Shown: positions 16,185 through 23,571 of the stretch, piece by piece | Position numbering within the stretch: position 1 is the stretch's first letter | How the letters are laid out: every line of letters starts with the position of its first letter | From: Halorubrum sp. F4 | GTDB taxonomy: Archaea; Halobacteriota; Halobacteria; Halobacteriales; Haloferacaceae | Assembly: GCF_027257195.1 (NCBI RefSeq) | Contig: NZ_JAPDFS010000001.1 | Location: 518,048-582,047 of the forward strand | DNA length: 64,000 nt | Reading direction: 5' to 3' | The notes under the pieces: generated by a model | What the model saw: only the letters and a program-made list of their open reading frames with translations | What the model was told of the DNA's origin: nothing | Databases searched by the model: none | Made by a program: the position numbers and the translations under genes

Positions 16185-16730
16185 ATGAGCACGCAAAAGG
16201 AAACCCGACAGCGCGCCGGCACCGTCGAGGAGAACGCACTCAGACTCGAGACCGAGAAGGCCGAACAGATCATCGAGGCGTTGAACTCGGACCTCGCGGA
16301 CGCGTACGTCCTCTATCACCAGCTCCACAAGCACCACTGGAACGTCGAGGGTGCGGAGTTCCTCGACATCCACGTCTTCCTCCAGGAGGTGTACGAGGAC
16401 GTCGAGGCGGCGGCCGACGAGCTGGCCGAGCGGCTCCAGGCCCTCGGCGGGGTACCGCACGCGAGCATGACCACGCTCGCGGAGAACGCGACCGTCGAAC
16501 CCGAGGACGAGGACGTCTATGACGTCCGGACCTCACTCGCGAACGACCTGGAGATGATGGGCGACATCATCGAGAGCTACCGCCAGCACGTCGAACTCGC
16601 GGAGGGGCTCGGCGACTACGCCACCGGCGAGATGCTTCGCGAACAGCTCGAGGACATCGAGGAGCACGCCCACCACATCGAACACTACCTCGAGGACGAC
16701 AGCCTCGTCGTCGAGTCCGCGACGAACTGA
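16185..16730 (+). CDS. dpsA: DNA-protecting ferritin-like protein DpsA
   Basis: 181 residues of the Dps/ferritin family, which oxidises Fe(II) and stores it as a dodecamer. The four-helix bundle is visible, with the inter-subunit ferroxidase residues in YHQLHKHHWNVEG (about 45-57) and DIHVFLQEVYEDVEAAADELAER (about 60-82). The His- and Glu-rich C-terminal helix EDIEEHAHHIEHYLEDD is typical of halophilic DpsA. The ATG giving MSTQKETRQRAGT follows a TATA element at the expected distance; a frame open to 16035 runs through the promoter and is not used. A degenerate iron-box lies upstream, tying storage to uptake. Confidence 0.95.
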   Translation: MSTQKETRQRAGTVEENALRLETEKAEQIIEALNSDLADAYVLYHQLHKHHWNVEGAEFLDIHVFLQEVYEDVEAAADELAERLQALGGVPHASMTTLAENATVEPEDEDVYDVRTSLANDLEMMGDIIESYRQHVELAEGLGDYATGEMLREQLEDIEEHAHHIEHYLEDDSLVVESATN

Positions 16731-16765
16731 CGCGACGGTCGGATCCGCTCCGTCACGGTTGAACC

Positions 16766-17122
16766 TCACCGAACGTCGGGCGCGGTGTCGTCGGTTCGCC
16801 CGGGCAGCTCCACTTCTATCTCCAGTTTCGACTCCCCCGTTCCCTCGAAGTCGATCTCGAGCTCGACTGGTTCGCCGAACGCGAAGGGCAGCTCCCACTC
16901 GTCGGTCGCGAGCCGGAGCTCGTCACCCTCACCGAGCTTCTCGCCCAACTCCACCAGGAACGACCCCGCCTCGCTCGCGTCGAGCCGATACTCGCGTTCG
17001 AAGTTTCGACCCGAACGGACGAGCGTCGGGTCCGACTCCACGTCCGGCGACGAGTCGTCCCGGTCTTCGGGCTCCACCGCGGGCGACGAATCGCCCGCGG
17101 AAGCGTCGTCGAGGCCGGTCAT
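16766..17122 (-). CDS. amphi-Trp domain protein
   Basis: 118 residues. After an acidic disordered N-terminal half, the segment from about 35 on (FEREYRLDASEAGSFLVELGE, DELRLATDEWELPFAFG, LEIEVELPG) matches the amphi-Trp domain, a small alpha/beta domain of unknown function found in haloarchaea and many bacteria. The ATG overlaps the stop of the 59-aa gene (ATGA), so the two are co-translated under the operator at 17308. The family role is unknown; the promoter suggests it is needed under metal limitation. Confidence 0.75.
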   Translation of the reverse strand: MTGLDDASAGDSSPAVEPEDRDDSSPDVESDPTLVRSGRNFEREYRLDASEAGSFLVELGEKLGEGDELRLATDEWELPFAFGEPVELEIDFEGTGESKLEIEVELPGRTDDTAPDVR

Positions 17123-17298
17123 CTGGTTACCTCGACGGGGTCGTCGACGGCGATCCAGCCGTCCGTGTTCCCGGATTCGATGAACACCGATCGGCCCGGG
17201 CTGCCCTCACAGACCGTTAGATCGGGCTTTCGATCCGGTTCGGGTTCGCGCTCGGATCCGGGTCGAGGCTCGTTGCGGGACTGAGCTCCTGTCGGCAT
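17119..17298 (-). CDS. 59-aa protein, first gene of an iron-box-controlled pair (DUF7331-like)
   Basis: ATG to TGA gives 59 residues: a charged N terminus (SRNEPRPGSEREP), one cysteine (LTVCEGS) and the C-terminal VFIESGNTDGWIAVDDPVEV. The ending recalls the haloarchaeal DUF7331 mini-proteins (low certainty). Codon use fits the genome. The stop overlaps the ATG of the amphi-Trp gene. The start lies 9 nt from a perfect TTAGG-N4-CCTAA box and 22-32 bp from an A/T-rich TATA-like element (17320-17330). Function unknown. Confidence 0.65.
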   Translation of the reverse strand: MPTGAQSRNEPRPGSEREPEPDRKPDLTVCEGSPGRSVFIESGNTDGWIAVDDPVEVTR

Positions 17299-17307
17299 CG
17301 ACTCCGT

Positions 17308-17321
17308 TTAGGCATACCTAA
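17308..17321. promoter_or_regulatory. DtxR-type operator of the 59-aa/amphi-Trp unit
   Basis: TTAGGCATACCTAA, perfect half-sites, between a TATA-like run (17320-17330) and the ATG at 17298. No second box is found 36 bp away. Confidence 0.78.
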
Positions 17322-17387
17322 AACAAAAAGGGTCCGGTCGACGACGAACGGGAACGGTCGACGCCGACTGCCGTCCCGAGGGTCGTT

Positions 17388-17822
17388 TCACTCCCGTGAC
17401 GTCGAGAGGGTCGGCAGGTCGAGGGGGCCGTCCGCGTCGAGGCGGGCGTCCACGTCGGGCCGGCCGTCCCCGTCGACGAGGAGGTGAACGAGCCGGTCGG
17501 CGACCTCGGCGCTGAGCAGTCCGGCCATCTCCATGGCCTCGTGCTCGTGTGCGTCGAGGTCGAGGACGTCCCGGAAGAACCACGAGAGCGCGACGTACGC
17601 CTCGTGGAGATCCGCCGCGCGCTCGCGACCGGCGTCCGTCAGGGTCGCGCCGCGGTACGGCTCGAGGTCGACGAGCCCGTCCGTCTCGAGCCGCTGAAGC
17701 ATCTCCGTCGCCGCGGCCGGGGAGCGGTCGACCAGCTCCGCGACCCGACCCGAGGGGATCGGCGGCGACGATCGATGCTCCGCGATGTACAACGCGAGGA
17801 GGTACCGCGCCGTCCGCGTCAC
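17388..17822 (-). CDS. DtxR/MntR-family metal-dependent transcriptional regulator
   Basis: 144 residues from a GTG. The winged helix is TRTARYLLALYIAEH (helix 1), SGRVAELVDRSPAAATEMLQRLETDGLVDLEPYRGATLTDAG, and the dimerisation/metal domain includes LHEAYVALSWFFRDVLDLDAHEHEAMEMAG, with the E/H/M residues that bind metal in DtxR proteins. There is no SH3-like third domain. It is the obvious candidate for binding the eight TTAGG boxes nearby, two of which control its own promoter. The N terminus is uncertain: a 20-codon frame from ATG 17881 overlaps this GTG by GTGA. A one-base frameshift joining the two is possible. A longer frame from 17921 would start inside the operator. Confidence 0.85.
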   Translation of the reverse strand: MTRTARYLLALYIAEHRSSPPIPSGRVAELVDRSPAAATEMLQRLETDGLVDLEPYRGATLTDAGRERAADLHEAYVALSWFFRDVLDLDAHEHEAMEMAGLLSAEVADRLVHLLVDGDGRPDVDARLDADGPLDLPTLSTSRE

Positions 17823-17881
17823 GGCCGCTCGCCCCCTCGTGAGCCCCGGATCGGGCGGTATGCGTCGACTTCGAGCGACAT
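17819..17881 (-). CDS. 20-codon leader ORF, or displaced N terminus of the DtxR-like regulator
   Basis: ATG at 17881, 20 nt from the operator, encodes MSLEVDAYRPIRG and seven more residues, ending in TGA that overlaps the regulator GTG (GTGA). The first twelve codons have the G/C third positions of a real haloarchaeal gene. Adding one base near 17837-17848 would join it to the regulator frame as ...AYRPDPGLTRGRAAVTR. It is therefore either a coupling leader or a frameshifted true N terminus. Confidence 0.4.
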   Translation of the reverse strand: MSLEVDAYRPIRGSRGGERP

Positions 17882-17901
17882 CGGATCCCTCGACACACGG
17901 A

Positions 17902-17915
17902 TTAGGGCAACCTAA
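17902..17915. promoter_or_regulatory. DtxR-type operator, proximal box of the regulator gene
   Basis: TTAGGGCAACCTAA, perfect half-sites, between a TATA-like GTTTTGTG (about 17921-17928 on the minus strand) and the expected transcription start near 17898. Suggests autoregulation. Confidence 0.75.
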
Positions 17916-17937
17916 ACACACAAAACGCTTCCGTTTT

Positions 17938-17951
17938 TTAGGTCTGCCAAA
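17938..17951. promoter_or_regulatory. DtxR-type operator, distal box of the regulator gene
   Basis: TTAGGTCTGCCAAA, weaker second half, exactly 36 bp from the proximal box. Confidence 0.65.
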
Positions 17952-18049
17952 AACATCTCCGACTCCTCGGAGACGGTCCGGGTCGTCGTTCGTACCGCGG
18001 TACCGATCCTCAACGGGGATTTTTGCCGGATCGTGTCATGGCACCGAAC

Positions 18050-18811
18050 ATGAGCGACGACGACGCCGGTTCGGATCCGGACGCCGACCCGTCCCCCGCC
18101 CCGGACGCCTTCGGCCGGGCGATCCGCGACCACCACCGCGGCGAACGGACCGAACCCCTCCTCCACTCGGACGGGGCGGAGACGACGGAGCATCCGATCG
18201 AGTCGTTCTACTTCACGCCGTTCGATCCCTCCGTAGGGACGAACGCCTGGCTCGTCTCCCACCTCCAGGGACCGCTCCTCGACGTCGGCGCCGGCACCGG
18301 CCGCCACGCGCTGTACTTCCAGGACCGGTTCGAGACCGTCGCGACCGAACCGAGTCCGGCGCTCGTGGAGACGATGCGCGAACGCGGCGTCGCGGACGCC
18401 CGCGAGCGGGACATGTTCGACCTCCGGGACGACTTCGAGCGCGACCGGTTCGGCTCCGTCCTGTTGAACGGAACCCACCTCGGGCTCGTCGGGTCGATAC
18501 GGGGGCTCTCGGCGTTCCTCGACGACCTCGCGTTCGTGACCCGACCGGACGGGACCGCCGTCGTCGACTGTTACGACCCGGAGCATCCGGCCACGGCCGA
18601 GGTGATCGGGTATCGGGAGGACCCGACGCCCGGGCTCGCCCACCGCGTGATGTTCTTCGAGTACGAGGGGGAGCGCGATCCCGTCCTCCAGCTCCGGCTG
18701 TTCAGCCCCGATCGGCTGCGGGAGGCCGCGGTCGGAACCGGGTGGACGGTCGTCGACGTCGCTCGCGGCGACGACGGGTACCACTACCGGGCGGCGCTCT
18801 CGAAGCGGTAG
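18050..18811 (+). CDS. class I SAM-dependent methyltransferase
   Basis: 253 residues. SAM-binding motif I LLDVGAGTGRHALYF (about 81-95), an acidic end of strand 2 (TEPSPALVE) and motif IV-like FGSVLLNGTHLGLVGS. The N terminus (about 25 residues) is acidic and disordered. It matches the Methyltransf_25/11 type; the substrate is unknown. ATG 18050 was chosen; MAPN at 18038 is an alternative. It is divergent from the DtxR gene, whose distal box is about 100 bp away, so shared control is possible but not indicated. Confidence 0.82.
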   Translation: MSDDDAGSDPDADPSPAPDAFGRAIRDHHRGERTEPLLHSDGAETTEHPIESFYFTPFDPSVGTNAWLVSHLQGPLLDVGAGTGRHALYFQDRFETVATEPSPALVETMRERGVADARERDMFDLRDDFERDRFGSVLLNGTHLGLVGSIRGLSAFLDDLAFVTRPDGTAVVDCYDPEHPATAEVIGYREDPTPGLAHRVMFFEYEGERDPVLQLRLFSPDRLREAAVGTGWTVVDVARGDDGYHYRAALSKR

Positions 18812-18824
18812 CGGTCTCGAGGGG

Positions 18825-20072
18825 TCAGTAATCGACGAATACGAGGACGAACGCCACGACGAGGAGACTCACCGCCGCGATCGCGAGAAACCCCTCGTCG
18901 AAGTAGCCGCGGTCGGCGATCCCGCCGAAGGCCACGGGGCTCAACGCGCCGATCATGATGTAGACCGTGCGCAACGCGCCGAGTTTCGTTCCTCTCGAGC
19001 CGTCCGGTAGGTGGTCGGTCAGGTTGGAGATGACGACGGTCTCGTAGCCGAGGATGGCGCTCGCGAGCACCGTGAGCGCGACGAAGGACGGAACTCCGCT
19101 CGCGAACGGGAGCGCGGCGAGCGTCAGGGCCGTCACGCCCATCATGACCGCCAGGGGATACCGAACGCCGACGCGGTCGTACGCCCGTCCCGCGACCGGC
19201 TTGACGAGGCTGCCGAGCGCGAAGAAGAACCCGAAGAGGACCGTGGCCGTCGTCGACGGGACCCCCTTCACGTCGATCAGGTACGTCGGGTAGAAACCGA
19301 TGAACGCCTGGACGACCGTCGCCCACAGGACGAGCAGGACGATCGAGTGACGGACGACCGGTCGCCGAAACAGCCCGGCGAGGTCACCGACCGAGAACGC
19401 CTCGCGAAGGGGGACCGTCCCGACGGAGCCGGACGGGATCGTGAGCCACAACGCGACCGCCGCGACGACGAAGAACGGTATCACGAACCCGAAGCCGTAC
19501 TGCCAGGCGATCGCGCCCGCGAGGAACCCCGCCGCCGGCGGCATCACCGCGTTCCCCACGTCGCCCGCGGCCATCGTCACCCCGGTCGCCGTGCCGAGCC
19601 GGTCCGGATAGATGTCCTTGAGGACGGTGAACCGTGAAACGCCGTACGTCGCCGTGGCGAGCCCGAAGAGAGCGGTCCCGACGAAGAGCACCGGCGGCGA
19701 CTCCGCGATCACGACGAGCGCGAGCATCGCGGCCGCGAGAAGCGAACTCGCGACGAGCAACGGCCGCTCGCCCGCCCAGTCGGCGAGCATCCCGCCCGGG
19801 AGCTGTCCGACCCCATAGGCGATCCACAACACGGTCAAAAGGAGGCCGGCCGTCGTGAGCGTGAGCCCGTAGGCCGACCGGATCGACGGGAGAAGCGCCG
19901 GATAGATCATCCGGGTGCTGATCGAGAGGAACCAGCCGAACGCGACGGCCGACAGCGCCTTTCCGCGACCGTCGCCCTGCAGATCCGTGATCACCCGTTT
20001 CGGAGCGGAGACGTAGCGCACGAGGGGAGACACCCACTCGATCCACCGGCTTCCGGGGTTTGAACCTTCCAT
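18825..20072 (-). CDS. MFS transporter
   Basis: 415 residues with twelve hydrophobic segments. The loop 2-3 motif is GMLADWAGERPLLV and the central basic loop precedes segment 7. It resembles the haloarchaeal nitrate/sugar-phosphate-like MFS group only loosely, so the substrate is unknown. It is convergent with the methyltransferase (13 bp gap) and 84 bp downstream of a second, unrelated MFS gene on the same strand. An N-terminal cytoplasmic stretch of about 40 residues precedes the first membrane helix. Confidence 0.88.
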   Translation of the reverse strand: MEGSNPGSRWIEWVSPLVRYVSAPKRVITDLQGDGRGKALSAVAFGWFLSISTRMIYPALLPSIRSAYGLTLTTAGLLLTVLWIAYGVGQLPGGMLADWAGERPLLVASSLLAAAMLALVVIAESPPVLFVGTALFGLATATYGVSRFTVLKDIYPDRLGTATGVTMAAGDVGNAVMPPAAGFLAGAIAWQYGFGFVIPFFVVAAVALWLTIPSGSVGTVPLREAFSVGDLAGLFRRPVVRHSIVLLVLWATVVQAFIGFYPTYLIDVKGVPSTTATVLFGFFFALGSLVKPVAGRAYDRVGVRYPLAVMMGVTALTLAALPFASGVPSFVALTVLASAILGYETVVISNLTDHLPDGSRGTKLGALRTVYIMIGALSPVAFGGIADRGYFDEGFLAIAAVSLLVVAFVLVFVDY

Positions 20073-20156
20073 TCCCTGAAAGGATCGCCGGAGAGCGTGA
20101 TCGGACGTCGGATCGTGAAGGGAGCGACGCGCCCCCGTCGCCGGCGCGTCTCGACC

Positions 20157-21440
20157 TCACCACGTCGTCAGGGCGTCGCGACCGTGGTCGTGGACGAGGA
20201 TCCCGAGGAACGCGAGGACGCCCGTGACCGCGAACGCGCCGCCGACGTGGAACACCGAGGCCATGCTCACCTCGACCATCAGCCAGCCGGCGATGAGCGG
20301 CCCCGCGACCGAGCCGGGCCGCCAGACGAGCTCGCGGATGCCGAAACTGGACGCGACCCCGCCCTCGTCCGTCCCCTCGTCCGCGAAGAGCGCCATGCTC
20401 GCCGGCTCGCGGAAGGAGTCCGCGACGCCGAGCAGTCCCGAGAACGCGACGAGCGGGAGGTACGCCGGCGGCAACTCGCCGAGGAACGGAAGCGTCACGT
20501 CGGCTCCGAGCGTCGTCCCGAGCCCCGGTGCGAAGGGAATGGAGATCGCGACCAGCCCGTAGGCCCCGCCGCCTGCGAAGACGAAGAGCGATCGACCGTA
20601 CCCGTCAGAGAGTCGACCCGTGAAGAGTTGGCCCACCATGTTCGTCGCCTTCTCGATCGTGACGGTGACCGCGACCGCGGTCGCGCCCACGGCGAGCCCG
20701 CCGGAGGCCATCGCGGTCCCGGCGTAGATCGGGACCCACGTCCGGACCATCGTCACGGCGAAGGCGTACTGCGCGCGGAACGCCGTGATCGAGACGATCT
20801 TCCGGTTGACCGCGAGGTCGGTGAAGGGGAACCCCTCGACGCGGGTGGGGTCGGCGTCGAGGACGCCCCAAACGACGACCCACGCGAGGACCATGAGTAC
20901 GGTGATCACGGTGAAGATGGGGCCGAAACCGACGGCGTCGTAGATCGCGCCCGCCGACAGCGATCCGACGATGGACGCCGCGAACGAGGCCGCGTTCGCC
21001 TTTCCGATCTTGTCGGCGCGGGTTCCCACGTCGGCGATCTGGCCGACGATCGAGAGCGACATCAACGACGCCCCCGTGACCGCGACCCCCTGGAGCGCGC
21101 GGATCAGGACGAACGATCCCGAGGAGTCGACGATCGGGAACAGCGCGTACACCGCCGCGCCGACCGCGAGGACGACGAGGAGGACGCGCCGCTTGTCGAA
21201 CCGGTCGCCGACCCACGCCAGCGGCACCACGGCGACGGTCTGCGCCAGGGTGAAGCCGGTCGTGTACATCCCGATGATGAACCCGGCCGAGACCGTCACC
21301 CCGAGCACGGTCGTCGCCTGCGGGTCGAGCGTGTTGATGTACGTCGGCAGGAGCGTCAACAGCGTGATGAACCCGAACCCTTCCGCGAACCGCGTGAGGT
21401 ACAGCGCCCAGAACTGCGATCGGTTGTCGGCGTTGCTCAC
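20157..21440 (-). CDS. MFS transporter (second)
   Basis: 427 residues, GTG start giving MSNADNRSQFWALYLTRFAEGFG. Twelve hydrophobic segments; the loop 2-3 motif is WVGDRFDKRRVLL, close to the G-x-x-x-D-R-x-G-R-R consensus, and an ELVWRPGSVAGPLIAGWLM stretch lies near segment 11. Typical of drug/metabolite exporters, but no substrate can be assigned. It may be transcribed with the next gene (84 bp gap). Confidence 0.88.
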   Translation of the reverse strand: MSNADNRSQFWALYLTRFAEGFGFITLLTLLPTYINTLDPQATTVLGVTVSAGFIIGMYTTGFTLAQTVAVVPLAWVGDRFDKRRVLLVVLAVGAAVYALFPIVDSSGSFVLIRALQGVAVTGASLMSLSIVGQIADVGTRADKIGKANAASFAASIVGSLSAGAIYDAVGFGPIFTVITVLMVLAWVVVWGVLDADPTRVEGFPFTDLAVNRKIVSITAFRAQYAFAVTMVRTWVPIYAGTAMASGGLAVGATAVAVTVTIEKATNMVGQLFTGRLSDGYGRSLFVFAGGGAYGLVAISIPFAPGLGTTLGADVTLPFLGELPPAYLPLVAFSGLLGVADSFREPASMALFADEGTDEGGVASSFGIRELVWRPGSVAGPLIAGWLMVEVSMASVFHVGGAFAVTGVLAFLGILVHDHGRDALTTW

Positions 21441-21529
21441 ACCTCTACGCCGATCACGGGTTCAAAAGGGGTTACGGTTCGCGGCGGAACGCGCCGGGGT
21501 TTTTGCCGCTGGACCGCCTCGGGTCGGAC

Positions 21530-21643
21530 ATGGGCGATCCTGCCTGCGACCGCCGGTTCTGTCCGGCGTGTGACCTCGCGGTCTCGCGTGCCGACGACGT
21601 CTGTCCCGAATGCGGCGCGCCGATCGGTTCCGAGGGGGAGTGA
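21530..21643 (+). CDS. 37-aa zinc-ribbon mini-protein
   Basis: ATG to TGA encodes 37 residues with CPACD (C11, C14) and CPECGAPI (C25, C28): two CPxC knuckles forming a rubredoxin-like zinc ribbon. A TTTTTG stretch about 25-30 bp upstream fits a leaderless promoter. Codon use is typical of the genome. It lies alone between the second MFS gene (divergent) and the GH13 gene (convergent). Such ribbons usually contact nucleic acid or protein; no role is known. Confidence 0.65.
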   Translation: MGDPACDRRFCPACDLAVSRADDVCPECGAPIGSEGE

Positions 21644-21646
21644 GGG

Positions 21647-21691
21647 ATCGGCGGAGGTTGGGAGTCGGCGGTGGTTGGGAATCGGCGGAGG
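21647..21691. repeat. 17-bp imperfect tandem repeat, 2.6 copies
   Basis: ATCGGCGGAGGTTGGGA, GTCGGCGGTGGTTGGGA and a partial third copy ATCGGCGGAGG follow each other between the stop codons of two convergent genes. Probably replication slippage. Confidence 0.6.
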
Positions 21692-21710
21692 CGTGAGGGA
21701 CCGTCGGGAG

Positions 21711-23492
21711 CTACTCCGGCGTCACCTCGTAGACGACCGCCTCGTACGGCCGGAGGTCGATGGCGTCGGCACCGGTCGCGGGCGGAACCGGCGGATCGGG
21801 GTAGTTCCAGTACAGGAGTTCCGGGTCCTGACCCGTCGCCGTCGATCCCGCGTCCCCGTCCGTCCTCGGCGGCTCGAACGTCGCGCCCTCGTCGGACCAG
21901 CCGAGCGCGACGACGGCGCGCCGGCCGCCGAGCGTCCGCTCGTAGGCGAAGAGCCGCTCGTCGTCCGGCGAGAGGGGTTCGTAGTCGCCGTACACCAGCA
22001 CGTCGCGTTCGTGCCGGAGGTCGATCAGCTCCCGGTAGTGTGCCCACACGGACTCGGGGTCCTCCCGCGCGGACGCGACGTCGACTTCGGCACCGCGCGA
22101 GCTCGGATCGAGCCACGGCATGCCCTCGGTGAACCCGCCGTTCGGGCCGTCAGTCCACGGGATCGGGACTCGACCGTGGTCGCGGCTGCGGTAGTTCACG
22201 ACGTCGCGCACCTCGTCGAACGAGTCGATCGCCCCCTCCGCGAGGAGCGCGTCGACCTTCCCGCGGATCCAGGGGTCGTCGACCTCGGAGAGGTCGTCGA
22301 ACGCGGCGTTGGTCGCGCCGAGCTCCGCTCCTTGATAGACGAACGGGGTTCCCCGCATCGTCAACAGGAACGTCGCGAGCAGCGTCGCCGACGCGTGCCG
22401 GTACGCCTCGTCGCCGAACCGCGAGACCGCCCGCGGGAGGTCGTGGTTCGACAGCGTGAGCGGGTCCCAGCCCACGTCCGCGAGCCGCTCCTGTCGCCGA
22501 TCGATCGTCGCCTTCAGCTCGCGGAGGTCCCACTCGCCCCAGTCGTCGGCGTCGAGCCGACCGCTCGCGGCGTCGCCGAGCTCGAGGTGGTCGAACTGGA
22601 AGATCATGTCGACGCCGACGGCGTCGTCGGCGAGGTACGGGGTCGCCTGCTCCAGCGACGTGGCCCCCATCTCCGCGGCGGTGACGGCATCTCGTTTCGC
22701 GATCGTCTCCGCACACAGCTCGCCGAGGTACGCGGAGAGCCGCGGGCCGTGCGTGAACCGCTCGATGCCGGTGACCGCGTTCGCGGGGTCGCCGTCGGGG
22801 TAGCCGTCCGCCTTCGAGAGGTGGCTGGCCGCGTCGAGTCGGAAGCCGTCGACCCCGCGGTCGAGCCAGAACTCCGCGACCGACGTCATCGCCTCGCGCA
22901 CCGCCGGGTTCCGCCAGTTGAGGTCGGGCTGTGCGGGGTCGAAGATGCTCAGGTACCACGCCTCCCGCCGGTCGTCGTACGTCCACGCCGACCCGCCGAA
23001 CAGCGACTCCCAGTTGTTCGGCGGCTCGTCGGGCGTGCCCTCCACCCAGTGGTAGAAATCCTCGTAGCCGTCCTCCTCCCGGCGCGACCGCCGGAACCAC
23101 TCGTGTTCCTTCGAGGTGTGGTTCACGACCAGGTCCATGATCAGCCGGACGTCGTGTGCGTGGAGCGCCTCGAGTAGCTCCTCCCAGTCGGTCATCGTCC
23201 CGAACTGTGGGTCTATCGCCCGGTAGTCGCTGATGTCGTAGCCGTTGTCGGCCATCGGCGACTCGTAGACGGGACACAGCCAGACGCCGTCGACCCCGAG
23301 GTCGTCGAGGTAGCCGACGCGCTCCGTGATCCCGGGCAGGTCGCCGACGCCGTCGCCGTCGCCGTCGTCGAAGCTCTTCGGATAGATCTGATAGATCACC
23401 GCCTCCTTCCACCACTCGCGGTCGGCCACCCCGATGTCGCTCGTCCCGCGTTCCCCGGTGTCGCCCCTCCCGTGTTCCCCGGTGTCGCTCAT
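21711..23492 (-). CDS. GH13 alpha-glucosidase (oligo-1,6-glucosidase / MalL type)
   Basis: 593 residues. It begins EWWKEAVIYQIYPKSFDDGDGDGVGDL (about 26-52), the hallmark of GH13_23/31 exo-glucosidases. Catalytic residues are in place: nucleophile D220 in GFRLDAASHL, acid/base E274 in AAEMG and transition-state D351 in LSNHDLPR. The (beta/alpha)8 barrel is followed by a C-terminal beta domain ending in RPYEAVVYEVTPE. It hydrolyses small alpha-glucosides in the cytoplasm; there is no signal peptide. The N terminus repeats DTGE(H/R)G, a short low-complexity stretch. Trehalose synthase activity is an alternative within the family. Confidence 0.9.
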   Translation of the reverse strand: MSDTGEHGRGDTGERGTSDIGVADREWWKEAVIYQIYPKSFDDGDGDGVGDLPGITERVGYLDDLGVDGVWLCPVYESPMADNGYDISDYRAIDPQFGTMTDWEELLEALHAHDVRLIMDLVVNHTSKEHEWFRRSRREEDGYEDFYHWVEGTPDEPPNNWESLFGGSAWTYDDRREAWYLSIFDPAQPDLNWRNPAVREAMTSVAEFWLDRGVDGFRLDAASHLSKADGYPDGDPANAVTGIERFTHGPRLSAYLGELCAETIAKRDAVTAAEMGATSLEQATPYLADDAVGVDMIFQFDHLELGDAASGRLDADDWGEWDLRELKATIDRRQERLADVGWDPLTLSNHDLPRAVSRFGDEAYRHASATLLATFLLTMRGTPFVYQGAELGATNAAFDDLSEVDDPWIRGKVDALLAEGAIDSFDEVRDVVNYRSRDHGRVPIPWTDGPNGGFTEGMPWLDPSSRGAEVDVASAREDPESVWAHYRELIDLRHERDVLVYGDYEPLSPDDERLFAYERTLGGRRAVVALGWSDEGATFEPPRTDGDAGSTATGQDPELLYWNYPDPPVPPATGADAIDLRPYEAVVYEVTPE

Positions 23493-23571
23493 CTCGTGTA
23501 CACGTCACGAAGGGGCCACCTAACGGTAGCGGAAGACGAAAACCCGAGCCCCGGGTCCGCTACCGGGAACC

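Noticed and set aside
17819..17921. Regulator start at ATG 17921
   Set aside because: It would put the operator inside the coding region and lies upstream of the expected transcript start, and its first residues (MCLGCPNPCVEG) simply translate the operator.
20097..23177. Open plus-strand frame of 1026 codons
   Set aside because: Antisense to an MFS gene, the zinc ribbon's neighbourhood and the GH13 gene. No recognisable domain, very high charged-residue content.
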